From Arion vulgaris (lineage: Eukaryota > Mollusca > Gastropoda > Stylommatophora > Arionidae), in contig CM036754.1 in assembly GCA_020796225.1 (NCBI GenBank), positions 64,720,000-64,783,999 of the forward strand: 64,000 nt of DNA. The letters run 5' to 3'. Positions 52,971-63,164 of the stretch are shown one piece after another (within the stretch, counting starts at the first letter, position 1; every line of letters starts with the position of its first letter). Below the pieces are notes generated by a model. It did no database searches and had not been told where the DNA came from. It saw nothing but the letters and a program-made list of their open reading frames with translations. A program made the position numbers and the translations under genes.

Positions 52971-53084
52971 GATGATTTTATCAATTTAATTAAAACAACA
53001 ATGAAATGTTTGTTCTGGCATTGTTGTTCACACTGCGCTTAAACTTCAAACTGGTATCTGCCCATTAAAAGTTAATTGCATTTC

Positions 53085-53315
53085 CTTTACAGGACTTTGC
53101 GACTCATCCCCGGCTTTTTAAAGCTGTTGTGATTTTTCTAGACATTATTACGTTCAGTAGTTTGCCATTGCTTTCTCAACGGGTGGTGCCATCGTCCTTT
53201 GTAAAAATCCACGCGAAACAATTTGCAACCAAACTGTCCGCAGCGTGATTAGAACTAAGAACGTCGTGGTTAATAGACCAAGTCACTATCCGCTAGGCCA
53301 CAGAGGCCACCATCT
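53085..53315 (-). mobile_element. SINE-C body with a different tRNA-like head
   Basis: The body in reverse (TTTGCCATTGCTTTCTCAAC, TGTAAAAATCCACGCGAAAC) is SINE-C, but the head reads GGCCTCTGTGGCCTAGCGGA instead of the GTCTGTAGCTTAAG type. Confidence 0.7.
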
Positions 53316-53399
53316 GCCCATTACGATTCTAATATATATAACGTGTTCTATCTTGTCTTGTCTTATCCAAATGTTTCGTGAAGTGACGTGGGAGTTTCA

Positions 53400-53725
53400 G
53401 TATTCTATCCCCTACCAGGTGTGTTGCATCTTAGTTGTTAGTCTTTGATGTCACAGGATATCTGTGGTATTATCTATCCATCGGTTTCTTTGTCTTCCTC
53501 GTCCTCTGCGTTCTGGTTACCAGTTGTTATAGGTACGAGATGGTAGTAGATCTGGCTTCTTTCTCATTAGATGACCAAACCATTTTATTTGTTGTCTTCT
53601 ATTATGTTGGATGCTTGGTGTGATTCCAACCACATTTCTAATGTTCTCATTTCTCATTCTATCCTGTCTTGTAACATTGATAGCTTTTCTGAAACATTTT
53701 ATTTCACATTTTGTGATCTATCTCT
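53400..53725 (-). mobile_element. Non-LTR tail fragment (NL-Q type)
   Basis: The minus strand reads MRNENIRNVVGITPSIQHN, RRQQIKWFGHLMR and RGRQRNRWIDNTT. Several frame breaks. Confidence 0.72.
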
Positions 53726-54000
53726 CTTAGGATTTAGTTAGGGACCATGTTTGACATTTTTTCCTGTTGTTTTTAATCAATCTTTCACACATTTCTCAAT
53801 GTTAAATAAAAATTTGTTTAAACTTACCTAATTCTGGGAATCATAACTTTAGATTGTTGTGACGACGGTAATTAATTTAAACTAAAAATAAAAATGACTA
53901 TTTTTGTAAGTTGAACTTGTGTTTTATTGATCAATTTTGTTACTGTTGACTGGTCCCTAAAAAAGGGGGCCGGTCATGCCGGGGGACAGTTAGGATAAGC
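53726..54000. other. No recognisable gene
   Basis: AT-rich. Nothing identified. Confidence 0.4.
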
Positions 54001-54268
54001 TCTCACTGACAATAAATGTCTGTGTGATGGCGGGGCCCGCAAGGGAAGCAAAGAATAGTACCACTGCGACCTACAAGTCATGTTGTAAGAGCTGACTGAT
54101 GTACGACATATTGAAGATACACTAGTAAATAAAAAGCATAGCAGAAATCAAATGTGTTGACCTATTTGTAGGCGAATAACTAGCACAACGAACAATCGCT
54201 ATTAGGCTCAGATCACTACAAATCACACAATTATCGAAAAAGGGGGAAGAATGCAGTAAAATTGGTAA

Positions 54269-54332
54269 ATAGCGAAACACGTACAAACAAAGAAATATAG
54301 TTTTACAAAATTCAGAAACAGTGACGATAAAC
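54269..54332 (+). repeat. Left inverted terminal segment of the Penelope-like element
   Basis: ATAGCGAAACACGTACAAAC onward is the reverse complement of 54979-55045, with a few mismatches and indels. Confidence 0.85.
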
Positions 54333-54978
54333 TTGTGCTTATGTAATACAGACCCGCACTGTGTCTTTTCCAAAAGCCACGCTCGTTATTGAAGACAGTT
54401 TCACGTGCGAGTCCGTAATATTATCTATGCCATTATCTGCAAGCGGTGCAACAAGGCCTATATTGGGGAAACCGGCAAGAGACTCAGTGACCGATTCGCC
54501 CAACACTTGCGCGATATACGCCAATGCTCTGTGATCCCTGTAGCTACTCATTTCAATGATACTGGCCATTCAGGAGCTTGCGATGTCCAAGTCACAGCCA
54601 TCCGATCGTGTTCCTCTGATGATCGTAGTCGATTTGCTCTGGAGAACCGTTTTATTTCGTTATATGGTACCTTTCCGCCTCTTGGACTCAACGCATTACA
54701 TTCCTATGCTTCTTAGTACTTTCTCATCTCATGCCTTGTAATCTATATGTGTATTTACTTCATATATATAATTTATATTTTCACTTGATTGTTTATTGTT
54801 TCTCTTCTTTTCCACTTCTAGTTTCGTGTTGCACTCATTTCGTTATTCGTTTTTATTCCTAGATTTTCATTAGATACATTTGCATGTTTCCGTTATCGTC
54901 CATTTGTAAGTATTCTCTGAAATTCGTCACTCCTGTTGTGTCGTTTGCTTGATAAAGGCCTTTAGTCGAAACGCTGCT

Positions 54979-55045
54979 GTTTATCGTCACTGTTTCTGTA
55001 TTTTGAAAAAAAACTATAGTACTTTGTTTGTACGTGTTTCGCTAT
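54979..55045 (-). repeat. Right inverted terminal segment of the Penelope-like element
   Basis: Ends GTACGTGTTTCGCTAT. It is preceded at about 54946-54973 by TTGATAA, a short GC-rich hairpin and GAAACG. The same arrangement occurs in the fragment at 20128-20270 (reverse). Confidence 0.85.
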
Positions 55046-55184
55046 CTACAAATCACACAGAGTGGTTAACAAGTGATCGATATGGAGCCACCTGTTCCAA
55101 GTATAAGAAGAAGAAGAAGAAGAACTGCCAATCGAAAGCTTCCAATATTTGTGTCTCTGGACCGTACGATACACAAGTTCAGCT

Positions 55185-55440
55185 GTCTCTGTGGTCTCTG
55201 TGGCTGAGTGGTTAAGCTCTTTGCCTTGCGATTCGAAGGTCGTGGGTTCGAATCCGGACCCCGGCCTTCTGTTCGCGTGTGCAGTTTTTTTCCAGAGAGA
55301 CCTAGGATTATTGCCGGGGCTACGGAGTTCGTGCTTTGTGCAATACTCTCGGCAGGTGGCGTGCCATTTCTGCGGAGAGGGACCGAGTCACATGGGGTAA
55401 AACCCGGGGCAATGAAGTCAATCGTTCGGCTTTAAACAAG
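55185..55440 (+). mobile_element. SINE-D, full length
   Basis: Head CTCTGTGGCTGAGTGGTTAA (box A) and GGGTTCGAATCC (box B), then body GCAATACTCTCGGCAGGTGG and end GAAGTCAATCGTTCGGCTTT. It looks Leu/Ser-tRNA-like, but the acceptor stem does not pair, so it is a SINE head and not a tRNA gene. Confidence 0.85.
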
Positions 55441-55484
55441 TTCATCTGTTGGTCTTCTGTTGACTACCACCGCTTTGCTTTATG

Positions 55485-55830
55485 TTATGATTGATTGATC
55501 GATTGATTTATAGGACCATCATCAGGGCAATTCGGTGAGAAAACGCTTTTTTTTCTAACGAATTTTGCCCGGGCAGAGACTTTCCAGCCTGCTTTTCTCG
55601 ATTTTGAATTTCCAAGGTTCTTTTACGTGTTCAACTTGCACATAGGACCTACGTTTTATCATCCGTCTCCGACAGGACTAGGAATTCGATCTCACCTACA
55701 CTGAGAACAGGGAACTCTGTTAAAAAATTTTATCCCAAATGGCTTCACGAGGGGGCGAACTAAGTATCTTTAGAAAGAGAGACAAGCACCGAACTTCTAA
55801 ACCCCCAGAGATCCCATGTTATGTAATGCA
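55485..55830 (-). mobile_element. SINE-A copy
   Basis: (GATT)n at 55490-55505, then GACTTTCCAGCCTGCTTTTC, CTCCGACAGGACTAGGAAT and the head in reverse. Its 3' section is shortened. Confidence 0.75.
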
Positions 55831-55954
55831 ATCGACAACACGTCATATATGGACTCTTTCCTTGCATGTTCTGTCGTCCGATATGAAGTAGTCATCTCAA
55901 AAGTCTACCTGCTAAACGTACCCAAGAAAAGATGATTATTATATCACCTTGGAT

Positions 55955-56385
55955 GTCAAGCGCTGGTTGATGATATGAAGTTTCCTCTCATACCTAGGGT
56001 AGAAGTATCGTCTTCTTCTTTAAACGCTCCATATCGATCACATGTTAAACCACTCTGTGTGATTTCTATGTGATCTGAGCTCAAGCGTTGGTTGATGATA
56101 TGAAGTTTCCTCTCATACCTAGGGTAGAAGTATCGTCTTCTTCTTTAAACGCTCCATATCGATCACATGTTAAACCACTCTGTGTGATTTCTATGTGATC
56201 TGAGCTCAAGCGTTGCGTTGATGATAAGTTTCCTCATACCTGAAGTATCTATTCTTTAAACGTCATACGTCACTTTCACTCTGTGTGATTTCTAGTGATC
56301 TGAGCTTAGAGCATTCACGTTACCAGTTATTCTCGTTCGAAACATCATTTTAGTTTTACTGGTAGATTCCTAGGCTCCTACCTCA
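55955..56385 (-). repeat. 125-bp tandem repeat including the R250 3' half
   Basis: Starts at 55957, 56082 and 56207; two near-identical units and one decayed unit. Each contains CTTCTTCTTTAAACGCTCCA and CATATCGATCACATGTTAAAC, the R250 3' end in reverse. After the third unit the rest of the R250 body follows. Confidence 0.82.
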
Positions 56386-56544
56386 GTCGTTCTGCAACAT
56401 CTCTGTAGGTCTAGTGTAATATATTCTGCTTCCGGATCCGGCAACCTGGGCGTAGAGAATGAAATACGTTGTACGGTACTAAACAACAGCGTACAAGAAC
56501 ATGATGCAGATACCACAACATGACATTGTAACAAACGACAAGAT

Positions 56545-56640
56545 TCCAGTTATTAGTATAACAATGAAGAACACAAAGCACAAACTCCGTAGCTCCGTCA
56601 ACAATCCTAGAAATTTTTGAAAAAATATTCACGCGTGATC
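56545..56640 (-). mobile_element. SINE-D fragment
   Basis: AAGCACAAACTCCGTAGCTC followed by CGTCAACAATCCTAG is the reverse of the SINE-D middle (CTACGGAGTTCGTGCTTTG). Confidence 0.5.
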
Positions 56641-56704
56641 AGAACGACGTCGCCGGATTTTAAACTACATCTTTCGGAAAGCAAAGCGAGCAGTTAAACA
56701 ACCC

Positions 56705-56925
56705 CTACTTTGCCCGCCTGCTCATAGTGTTCGTAGCGCGTTGGACGACGGGTGGCAAGCCCCCTGTGAGTGAGGTTCAATTCCGTGGGCTGGTAGAAGA
56801 GCAACAGGTTCTCCAGATTTACGGTGTTCGTGGTACCGAACCGAAGGGTTACGATGTCCATGGCACGGAGCCGAAGATCTGAAAGCTCAAGTGTGTCTAG
56901 ATCCCCCCAAAAAAACCAAAAAACA
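56705..56925 (+). mobile_element. SINE-B copy
   Basis: GTTCGTAGCGCGTTGGACGA, box B AGGTTCAATTCC, body CATGGCACGGAGCCGAAG, A-rich end at 56905-56925. Confidence 0.78.
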
Positions 56926-57234
56926 ACCACTACCAACCTTGGTCACAGTTTAAGAGCCATTGCGTTGAAAAATGCGTTTTACTTATGCCATTTCCGACTC
57001 CCCTACACACACCATCACATTTTCCCATGTAGTAATAATTGGTTTGAACTATTCACAAATGTATTGGGTGTTTTGGTGTGTCCATAATGCTTTGACATAT
57101 GCATTACATAACAAGACCTATTAAAAAAACGTATACCTTATTGAAGCGTCTGACTCAGGGGAAATAATCACTAGAAATCTGATCTCGCATTGAGATCAGG
57201 GATCATTCCATAGTAGTACTATTACTCCATAGTA
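56926..57234. other. No recognisable gene
   Basis: Nothing identified before the R250-like lead-in at about 57235. Confidence 0.4.
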
Positions 57235-60200
57235 GATTGCCAGTGTGTTGACGAGGCGCGCAAGGGGAGGTAAGAATAGAAACACTGCGACCTACAAAAC
57301 ATGTCATAAGAGGTGACACAAGGGGAGGTAAGAATAGAAACACTGCGACCTACAAAACATGTCGTAAGAGGTGACACAAGGGGAGGTAAGAATAGAAACA
57401 CTGCGACCTACAAAACATGTCGTAAGAGGTGACACAAGGGGAGGTAAGAATAGAAACACTGCGACCTACAAAACATATCGTAAGAGGTGACACAAGGGAG
57501 GAAGAATAGAAACACTGCGACCTACAAAACATGTCGTAAGAGGTGACACAAGGGGAGGTAAGAATAGAAACACTGCGACCTACAAAACATGTCGTAAGAG
57601 GTGACACAAGGGAGGAAGAATAGAAACACTGCGACCTACAAAACATGTCGTAAGAGATGACGCAAGGGGAGGTAAGAATAGAAACACTGCGACCTACAAA
57701 ACATGTCGTAAGAGGTGACACAAGGGGAGGTAAGAATAGAAACACTGCGACCTACAAAACATGTCGTAAGAGGCGACGCAAGGGGAGGTAAGAATAGAAA
57801 CACTGCGACCTACAAAACATGTCTAAGAGGCGACACAAGAGAGGAAGAATAGAAACACTGCGACCTACAAAACATGTCGTAAGAGGCGACACAAGTGGAG
57901 GTAAGAATAGAAACACTGCGACCTACAAAACATGTCGTAAGAGGTGACGCAAGGGGAGGTAAGAATAGAAACACTGCGACCTACAAAACATGTCGTAAGA
58001 GGTGACACAAGGGGAGGTAAGAATAGAAACACTGCGACCTACAAAACATGTCGTAAGAGGTGACACAAGGGGAGGTAAGAATAGAAACACTGCGACCTAC
58101 AAAACATGTCGTAAGAGGTGACACAAGGGGAGGTAAGAATAGAAACACTGCGACCTACAAAACATGTCGTAAGAGGTGACACAAGGGGAGGTAAGAATAG
58201 AAACACTGCGAACTACAAAACATGTCGTAAGAGTCGACGCAAGAAGAGGTAAGAATAGAAACACTGCGACGTACAAAACATGTCGTAAGAGATGACGCAA
58301 GGGGAGGGAAGAATAGAAACACTGCGACCTACAAAACATGTCGTAAGAGGTGACACAAGGGGAGGGAAGAATAGAAACACTGCGACCTACAAAACATGTC
58401 GTAAGAGGTGACACAAGGGGAGGGAAGAATAGAAACACTGAGACCTACAAAACATGTCGTAAGAGGTGACACAAGGGGAGGTAAGAATAGAAACACTGCG
58501 ACCTACAAAACATGTCGTAAGAGGTGACACAAGGGGAGGGAAGAATAGAAACACTGCGACCTACAAAACATGTCGTAAGAGGTGACACAAGGGGAGGGAA
58601 GAATAGAAACACTGCGACCTACAAAACATGTCGTAAGAGGTGACACAAGGGGAGGTAAGAATAGAAACACTGCGACCTACAAAACATGTCGTAAGAGGTG
58701 ACGCAAGGGGAGGTAAGAATAGAAACACTGCGACCTACAAAACATGTCGTAAGAGGTGACACAAGGGGAGGGAAGAATAGAAACACTGCGACCTACAAAA
58801 CATGTCGTAAGAGGCGACACAAGGGGAGGGAAGAATAGAAACACTGCGACCTACAAAACATGTCGTAAGAGATGACGCAAGGGGAGGTAAGAATAGAAAC
58901 ACTGCGACCTATAAAACATGTCGTAAGAGGTGACACAAGGGGAGGTAAGAATAGAAACACTGCTGACCTACAAAACATGTCGTAAGAGGCGACGCAAGGG
59001 AGGTAAGAATAGAAACACTGCGACCTACAAAACATGTCGTAAGAGGCGACACAAGGGGAGGGAAGAATAGAAACACTGCGACCTACAAAACATGTCGTAA
59101 GAGGCGACACAAGTGGAGGGAAGAATAGAAACACTGCGACCTACAAAACATGTCGTAAGAGGTGACGCAAGGGGAGGTAAGAATAGAAACACTGCGACCT
59201 ACAAAACATGTCGTAAGAGGTGACACAAGGGGAGGTAAGAATAGAAACACTGCGACCTACAAAACATGTCTTAAGAGGTGACACAAGGGGAGGTAAGAAT
59301 AGAAACACTGCGACCTACAAAACATGTCGTAAGAGGTGACCAAGGGAGGTAAGAATAGAAACACTGCGAACTACAAAACATGTCGTAAGAGTCGACGAAA
59401 GAAGAGGTAAGAATAGAAACACTGCGACCTACAAAACATGTCGTAAGAGATGACGCAAGGGGAGGTAAGAATAGAAACACTGCGACCTACAAAACATGTC
59501 GTAAGAGGTGACGCAAGGGGAGGTAAGAATAGAAACACTGCGACCTACAAAACATGTCGTAAGAGGCGACGCAAGGGAGGAAGAATAGAAACACTGCGAC
59601 CTACAAAACATGTCGTAAGAGGTGACACAAGGGGAGGTAAGAATAGAAACACTGCGACCTACAAAACATGTCGTAAGAGGCGACGCAAGGGGAGGTAAGA
59701 ATAGAAACACTGCGACCTACAAAACATGTTGTAAGAGGTGACACAAGGGGAGGTAAGAATAGAAACACTGCGACCTACAAAACATGTCGTAAGAGTCGAC
59801 GCAAGAAGAGGTAAGAATAGAAACACTGCGACCTACAAAACATGTCGTAAGAGGCGACGCAAGAAGAGGTAAGAATAGAAACACTGCGACCTACAAAACA
59901 TGTCGTAAGAGGTGACACAAGGGGAGGTAAGAATAGAAACACTGCGACCTAAAAAACATGTCGTAAGAGTCGACGCAAGAAGAGGTGAGAATAGAAACAC
60001 TGCGACCTACAAAACATGTCGTAAGAGGTGACACAAGGGGAGGTAAGAATAGAAACACTGCGACCTACAAACATGTCGTAAGAGGCGACGCAAGGGGAGA
60101 CAAGAATAGAAACACTGCGACCTACAAAACATGTCGTAAGAGATGACGCAAGGGGAGGGAAGAATAGAAACACTGCGACCTACAAAACATGTCGTAAGAG

Positions 60201-60845
60201 ATGACGCAAGGGGAGGTAAGAATAGAAACACTGCGACCTACAAAACATGTCGTAAGAGGTGACGCAAGGGAGGAAGAATAGAAACACTGCGACCTACAAA
60301 ACATGTCGTAAGAGGTGACGCAAGGGGAGGGAAGAATAGAAACACTGCGACCTACAAAACATGTCGTAAGAGTCGACGCAAGAAGAGGTAAGAATAGAAA
60401 CACTGCGACCTACAAAACATGTCGTAAGAGGTGACGCAAGGGAGGAAGAATAGAAACACTGCGACCTACAAAACATGTCGTAAGAGGTGACGCAAGGGGA
60501 GGGAAGAATAGAAACACTGCGACCTAAAAAACATGTCGTAAGAGTCGACGCAAGAAGAGGTAAGAATAGAAACACTGCGACCTACAAAACATGTCGTAAG
60601 AGTCGACGCAAGAAGAGGTAAGAATAGAAACACTGCGACCTACAAAACATGTCGTAAGAGGTGACGCATGGGGAGGTAAGAATAGAAACACTGCGACCTA
60701 CAAAACATGTCGTAAGAGGTGACGCAAGGGGAGGTAAGAATAGAAACACTGCGACCTACAAAACATGTCGTAAGAGGTGAAGCAAGGGGAGGTAAGAATA
60801 GAAACACTGTGACCTACAAAACATATCGTAAGAGGTGACTGAAGT
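57235..60845 (+). repeat. 58-bp tandem array derived from R250
   Basis: About 62 copies. The unit contains AGAATAGAAACACTGCGACC and ACATGTCGTAAGAGG. Most variation is confined to the linker after GTAAGAG (GTGACACAAGGGG, GCGACGCAAGGGG, ATGACGCAAGGGG, TCGACGCAAGAAG). Single-copy counterparts of the unit sit in R250 at 29330, 47955 and 54045. Short ORFs in the array are artefacts. Confidence 0.93.
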
Positions 60846-60864
60846 ACTGGCATAGAGAAATTCA

Positions 60865-61140
60865 TCATCATCAAGATGCGTACCCTTTATAGGACGCTGC
60901 TCTCTTTGCAGCACATCTGAAATTCACTCTGTCTCCAGCCAGTTCACCCACTTCGTCGATGGTCATATTCATGGTTTCTTTAATATCTTGTAGCCATCTT
61001 CTTCTCGGTCTGCCTCTGCGTCCTGGGACCCTGCCCTTTAGTATTGTTCTTTCCAAGCCATCGTGACGCTTGATGTGACCAAAGTATGTAATTTTTCTGT
61101 ATAGTATGTTGTTTATCAGTCAATTCTCTTTAACATTTAG
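60865..61140 (-). mobile_element. NL-E-like retroelement tail
   Basis: The minus strand reads KITYFGHIKRHDGLERTILK, GRRGRPRRRWLQDIKETMNM and TIDEVGELAGDRVNFRCAAK. It closes with GATGATGATGAATT at its 3' side (60858-60870). Confidence 0.82.
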
Positions 61141-61312
61141 TTCTTTCAGAGAAGTTACCCTAGTAAATAAACATCGTCGCAGAAATCGCATGTGCTGGTC
61201 TACTTGTAGGCTCATAATTGGCACCACGTAATATCGCTCTTAGGTTCAGATCACATACAAATCACAAAGAGTGGTTAACAAGTGGTTGATGTGGAGGAGC
61301 GTTAGAAGAAGA
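61140..61312 (+). mobile_element. R250 3' half
   Basis: GTTACCCTAGTAAATAAACA, TACTTGTAGGCTCATAATTG, TCGCTCTTAGGTTCAGATCA and GGAGCGTTAGAAGAAGAAC. Confidence 0.72.
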
Positions 61313-61319
61313 ACATTTT

Positions 61320-61715
61320 TATGTGTAGTATTATGTCTCTGTATATGTTTATATTGTGAGCTGAAGTAGCATTATGTCTCTGTATATGTTTATATTGAGA
61401 GCCTTAGTAGCATTATGTCTCTGTATATCTTTATATTGAGAGCTGAAGTAGCATTATGTCTCTGTATATGTTTATATTGAGAGCCGCAGTAGCATAGTTG
61501 TTAGTGAACTCGCTTCTTAGACTAGTGGTCCGTGTTCAACTCCACAGAGAACGTAGAATTATTTCCGACTGTAACGGCTCTCAAGTCTACCCATCCTCAA
61601 CTGGGTGTCAGGAAAAGCATTGGGAAGTAGAGGCGTTCGGCGTGATGTTAACCATATCACCCATCGTGTTCCGATAGTCAATGACAAATACGGGCATAAC
61701 ATCGTATTACACTAT
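61320..61715 (+). mobile_element. SINE-F with tandemly repeated 5' flank/head
   Basis: The head GCAGTAGCATAGTTGTTAG and box B GTGTTCAACTCC are at 61485-61552. Upstream (61325-61485), a 46-bp unit TATGTCTCTGTATATGTTTA with GAGAGCTGAAGTAGCAT repeats about four times and includes the start of the SINE head. Confidence 0.7.
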
Positions 61716-61724
61716 ATGTCACGG

Positions 61725-62155
61725 GACACAAAAGTACCTTAGAGCACTTGAAACAAGAGTACAAGTATAACAAGAGTTCCAAGAGTACCTTAGAGTACTT
61801 GAACCAAGAGTTCCAAGAGTACTTTAGAGTACTTGAAACAAGAGTTCCAAGAGTACCTTAGAGTACTTGAAACAAGAGTACAAGTATAACAAGAGTTCCA
61901 AGAGTACCTTAGAGTACTTGAAACAAGAGTTCCAAGAGTACTTTAGAGTACTTTAAACAAGAGTTCCAAGAGTACCTTAGAGTACTTAAAACAAGAGTAC
62001 AAGTATAACAAGAGTTCCAAGAGTACCTTAGAGTACTTGAAACAAGAGTACACGTATAACAAGAGTTCCACGAGTACCTTAGAGTACTTGAAACAAGAGT
62101 TCCAAGAGTACCTTAGAGTACTTGAAACAAGAGGACAAGTATAACAAGAGTTCCT
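61725..62155 (+). repeat. Minisatellite of AGAGTACTTGAAACAAGAG type
   Basis: About ten copies built from two alternating modules: CAAGAGTTCCAAGAGTACCT (about 35 bp) and an insert ACAAGTATAACAAGAG. It looks like a two-module higher-order repeat. Confidence 0.88.
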
Positions 62156-62184
62156 TTTTAAAAAAATGTTTATATTCTTATTCA

Positions 62185-62400
62185 AAAAATGAAGGAAGTG
62201 ACCTAATTGTGTAGTGGGACTGACAGAAAAGTGCACATATGTAGAAGGTGTGATATGAAGGAAGTGATGTAATTGTGTAGTGGGACTGACAGAAAAGTGC
62301 ACATATGTAGAAGGTGTGATATTAGAGAGGACAGAAAAAAACAGCACAACAGGTATATAAGTAGGCGCATCAATCAAATATCGAACTGGTATGGTCTGTG
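62185..62400 (+). repeat. Two-copy 69-bp repeat and NL-H tail piece
   Basis: ATGAAGGAAGTGA..TAATTG units start at 62189 and 62256. Then TAAGTAGGCGCATCAATCAA, then ATCGAACTGGTATG matches the NL-H tail. Confidence 0.7.
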
Positions 62401-62530
62401 TTTGACCGCTATGGATTCAGGAGTAGTCAGGGCGCCAGGTATGGCGCTTCTGACTTATTCTTGCGCAAAGGCCTGCTTTCTTTATTATCAGTATACCTCG
62501 CCATGCAGGCATGCCTTCTTCGACTTCAGA
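62400..62530 (+). mobile_element. R130 copy
   Basis: CGCTATGGATTCAGGAGTAG, TATGGCGCTTCTGAC and CCTTCTTCGACTTCAGAAG. Confidence 0.65.
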
Positions 62531-62830
62531 AGTAATCGCTTCACAATATGAATACTAAAAGTAATCGCTTCAGAAGTAATCGCTTCACAATATGAATACT
62601 AAAAGTAATCGCTTCAGAAGTAATCGCTTCACAATATGAATACTAAAAGTAATCGCTTCAGAAATAATCGATTCACAATATAAATACTAAAAGTAATCGC
62701 TTCAGAAGTAATCGCTTCACAATTTCAATACTAAAAGTAATCGCTTCAGAAGTAATCGATTCGCAATATGAAAACCAAAAGTAATCGCTTTATAAGTAAT
62801 CGCTTCACAATATGAGTACTAAAAGTTGTT
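62525..62830 (+). repeat. About 60-bp minisatellite of AGTAATCGCTTCA modules
   Basis: About five copies with CACAATATGAATACTAAAAG. It starts from the last bases of R130 (TTCAGAAG). Confidence 0.85.
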
Positions 62831-62869
62831 GTTCCCCTGATATTTGTGTTTGAAAACTTTCACAATTTT

Positions 62870-63160
62870 CCTAGATTGTGTAAATGTGGATTTATAATGC
62901 AAATAAGGAAAAATAAGTATTTCGGATACATTAAAAGATATGAGTGCCTAGAGAAGATAATTTTGGAGGGGATGGTGCCTGGAAGAAGAATACAGAAAAT
63001 CTAAGAAGAAAGAAATGAGATGATGCCAGAAGATGAAATTGAAGATTGAGGAATAAACCTGATCTGCTGACGCCGGCCATCTTGTGTAAGAATTGAGAGA
63101 TTTTAGGACTGCTATCATGGGAGCCATGTTTGTAAAAGGAACAAGCTACTAGATGATGAT
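62870..63160 (+). mobile_element. NL-E tail with (ATG)n end
   Basis: KYFGYIKRYECLEKIILEGM, then GDDARR-like frames and ADAGHLV. It ends GATGATGATGATG at 63155. Confidence 0.65.
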
Positions 63161-63164
63161 GATG

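Larger units (their letters stand above)
54230..55045 (+). mobile_element. Penelope-like element remnant with GIY-YIG endonuclease domain
   Basis: 816 bp, flanked by a 14-bp duplication (54216-54229 and 55046-55059). It encodes on + (54393-54716) VRNIIYAIICKRCNKAYIGE, then TGKRLSDRFAQHLRDIRQC, VATHFNDTGHSGACDVQV and RFISLYGTFPPLGLNAL. This is the GIY-YIG endonuclease of Penelope-like elements, with IIY..YIGET, the catalytic-region Arg and the late Glu (LENRF). A one-base deletion near 54410 shifts out the upstream Cys. The RT is absent. The ends, 54269-54332 and 54979-55045, are inverted copies of each other. Confidence 0.88.
54005..55125 (+). mobile_element. R250 split by a Penelope-like element
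   Basis: R250 runs 54005-54229 (ACCACTGCGACCTACAAG, AATCGCTATTAGGCTCAGAT) and resumes at 55046 (GAGTGGTTAACAAGTGATCG) to an AAGAAGAAGAAG tail at 55125. CTACAAATCACACA is present on both sides of the insert. Confidence 0.85.

Noticed and set aside
55185..55260. tRNA-Leu/Ser gene
   Set aside because: Boxes A and B are good, but the acceptor stem does not pair and the sequence continues into a SINE body shared with other copies.
57350..60575. Series of 60-130-codon ORFs (-) with SYDMFCRSQCFYS
   Set aside because: Artefact of the 58-bp R250-derived array.
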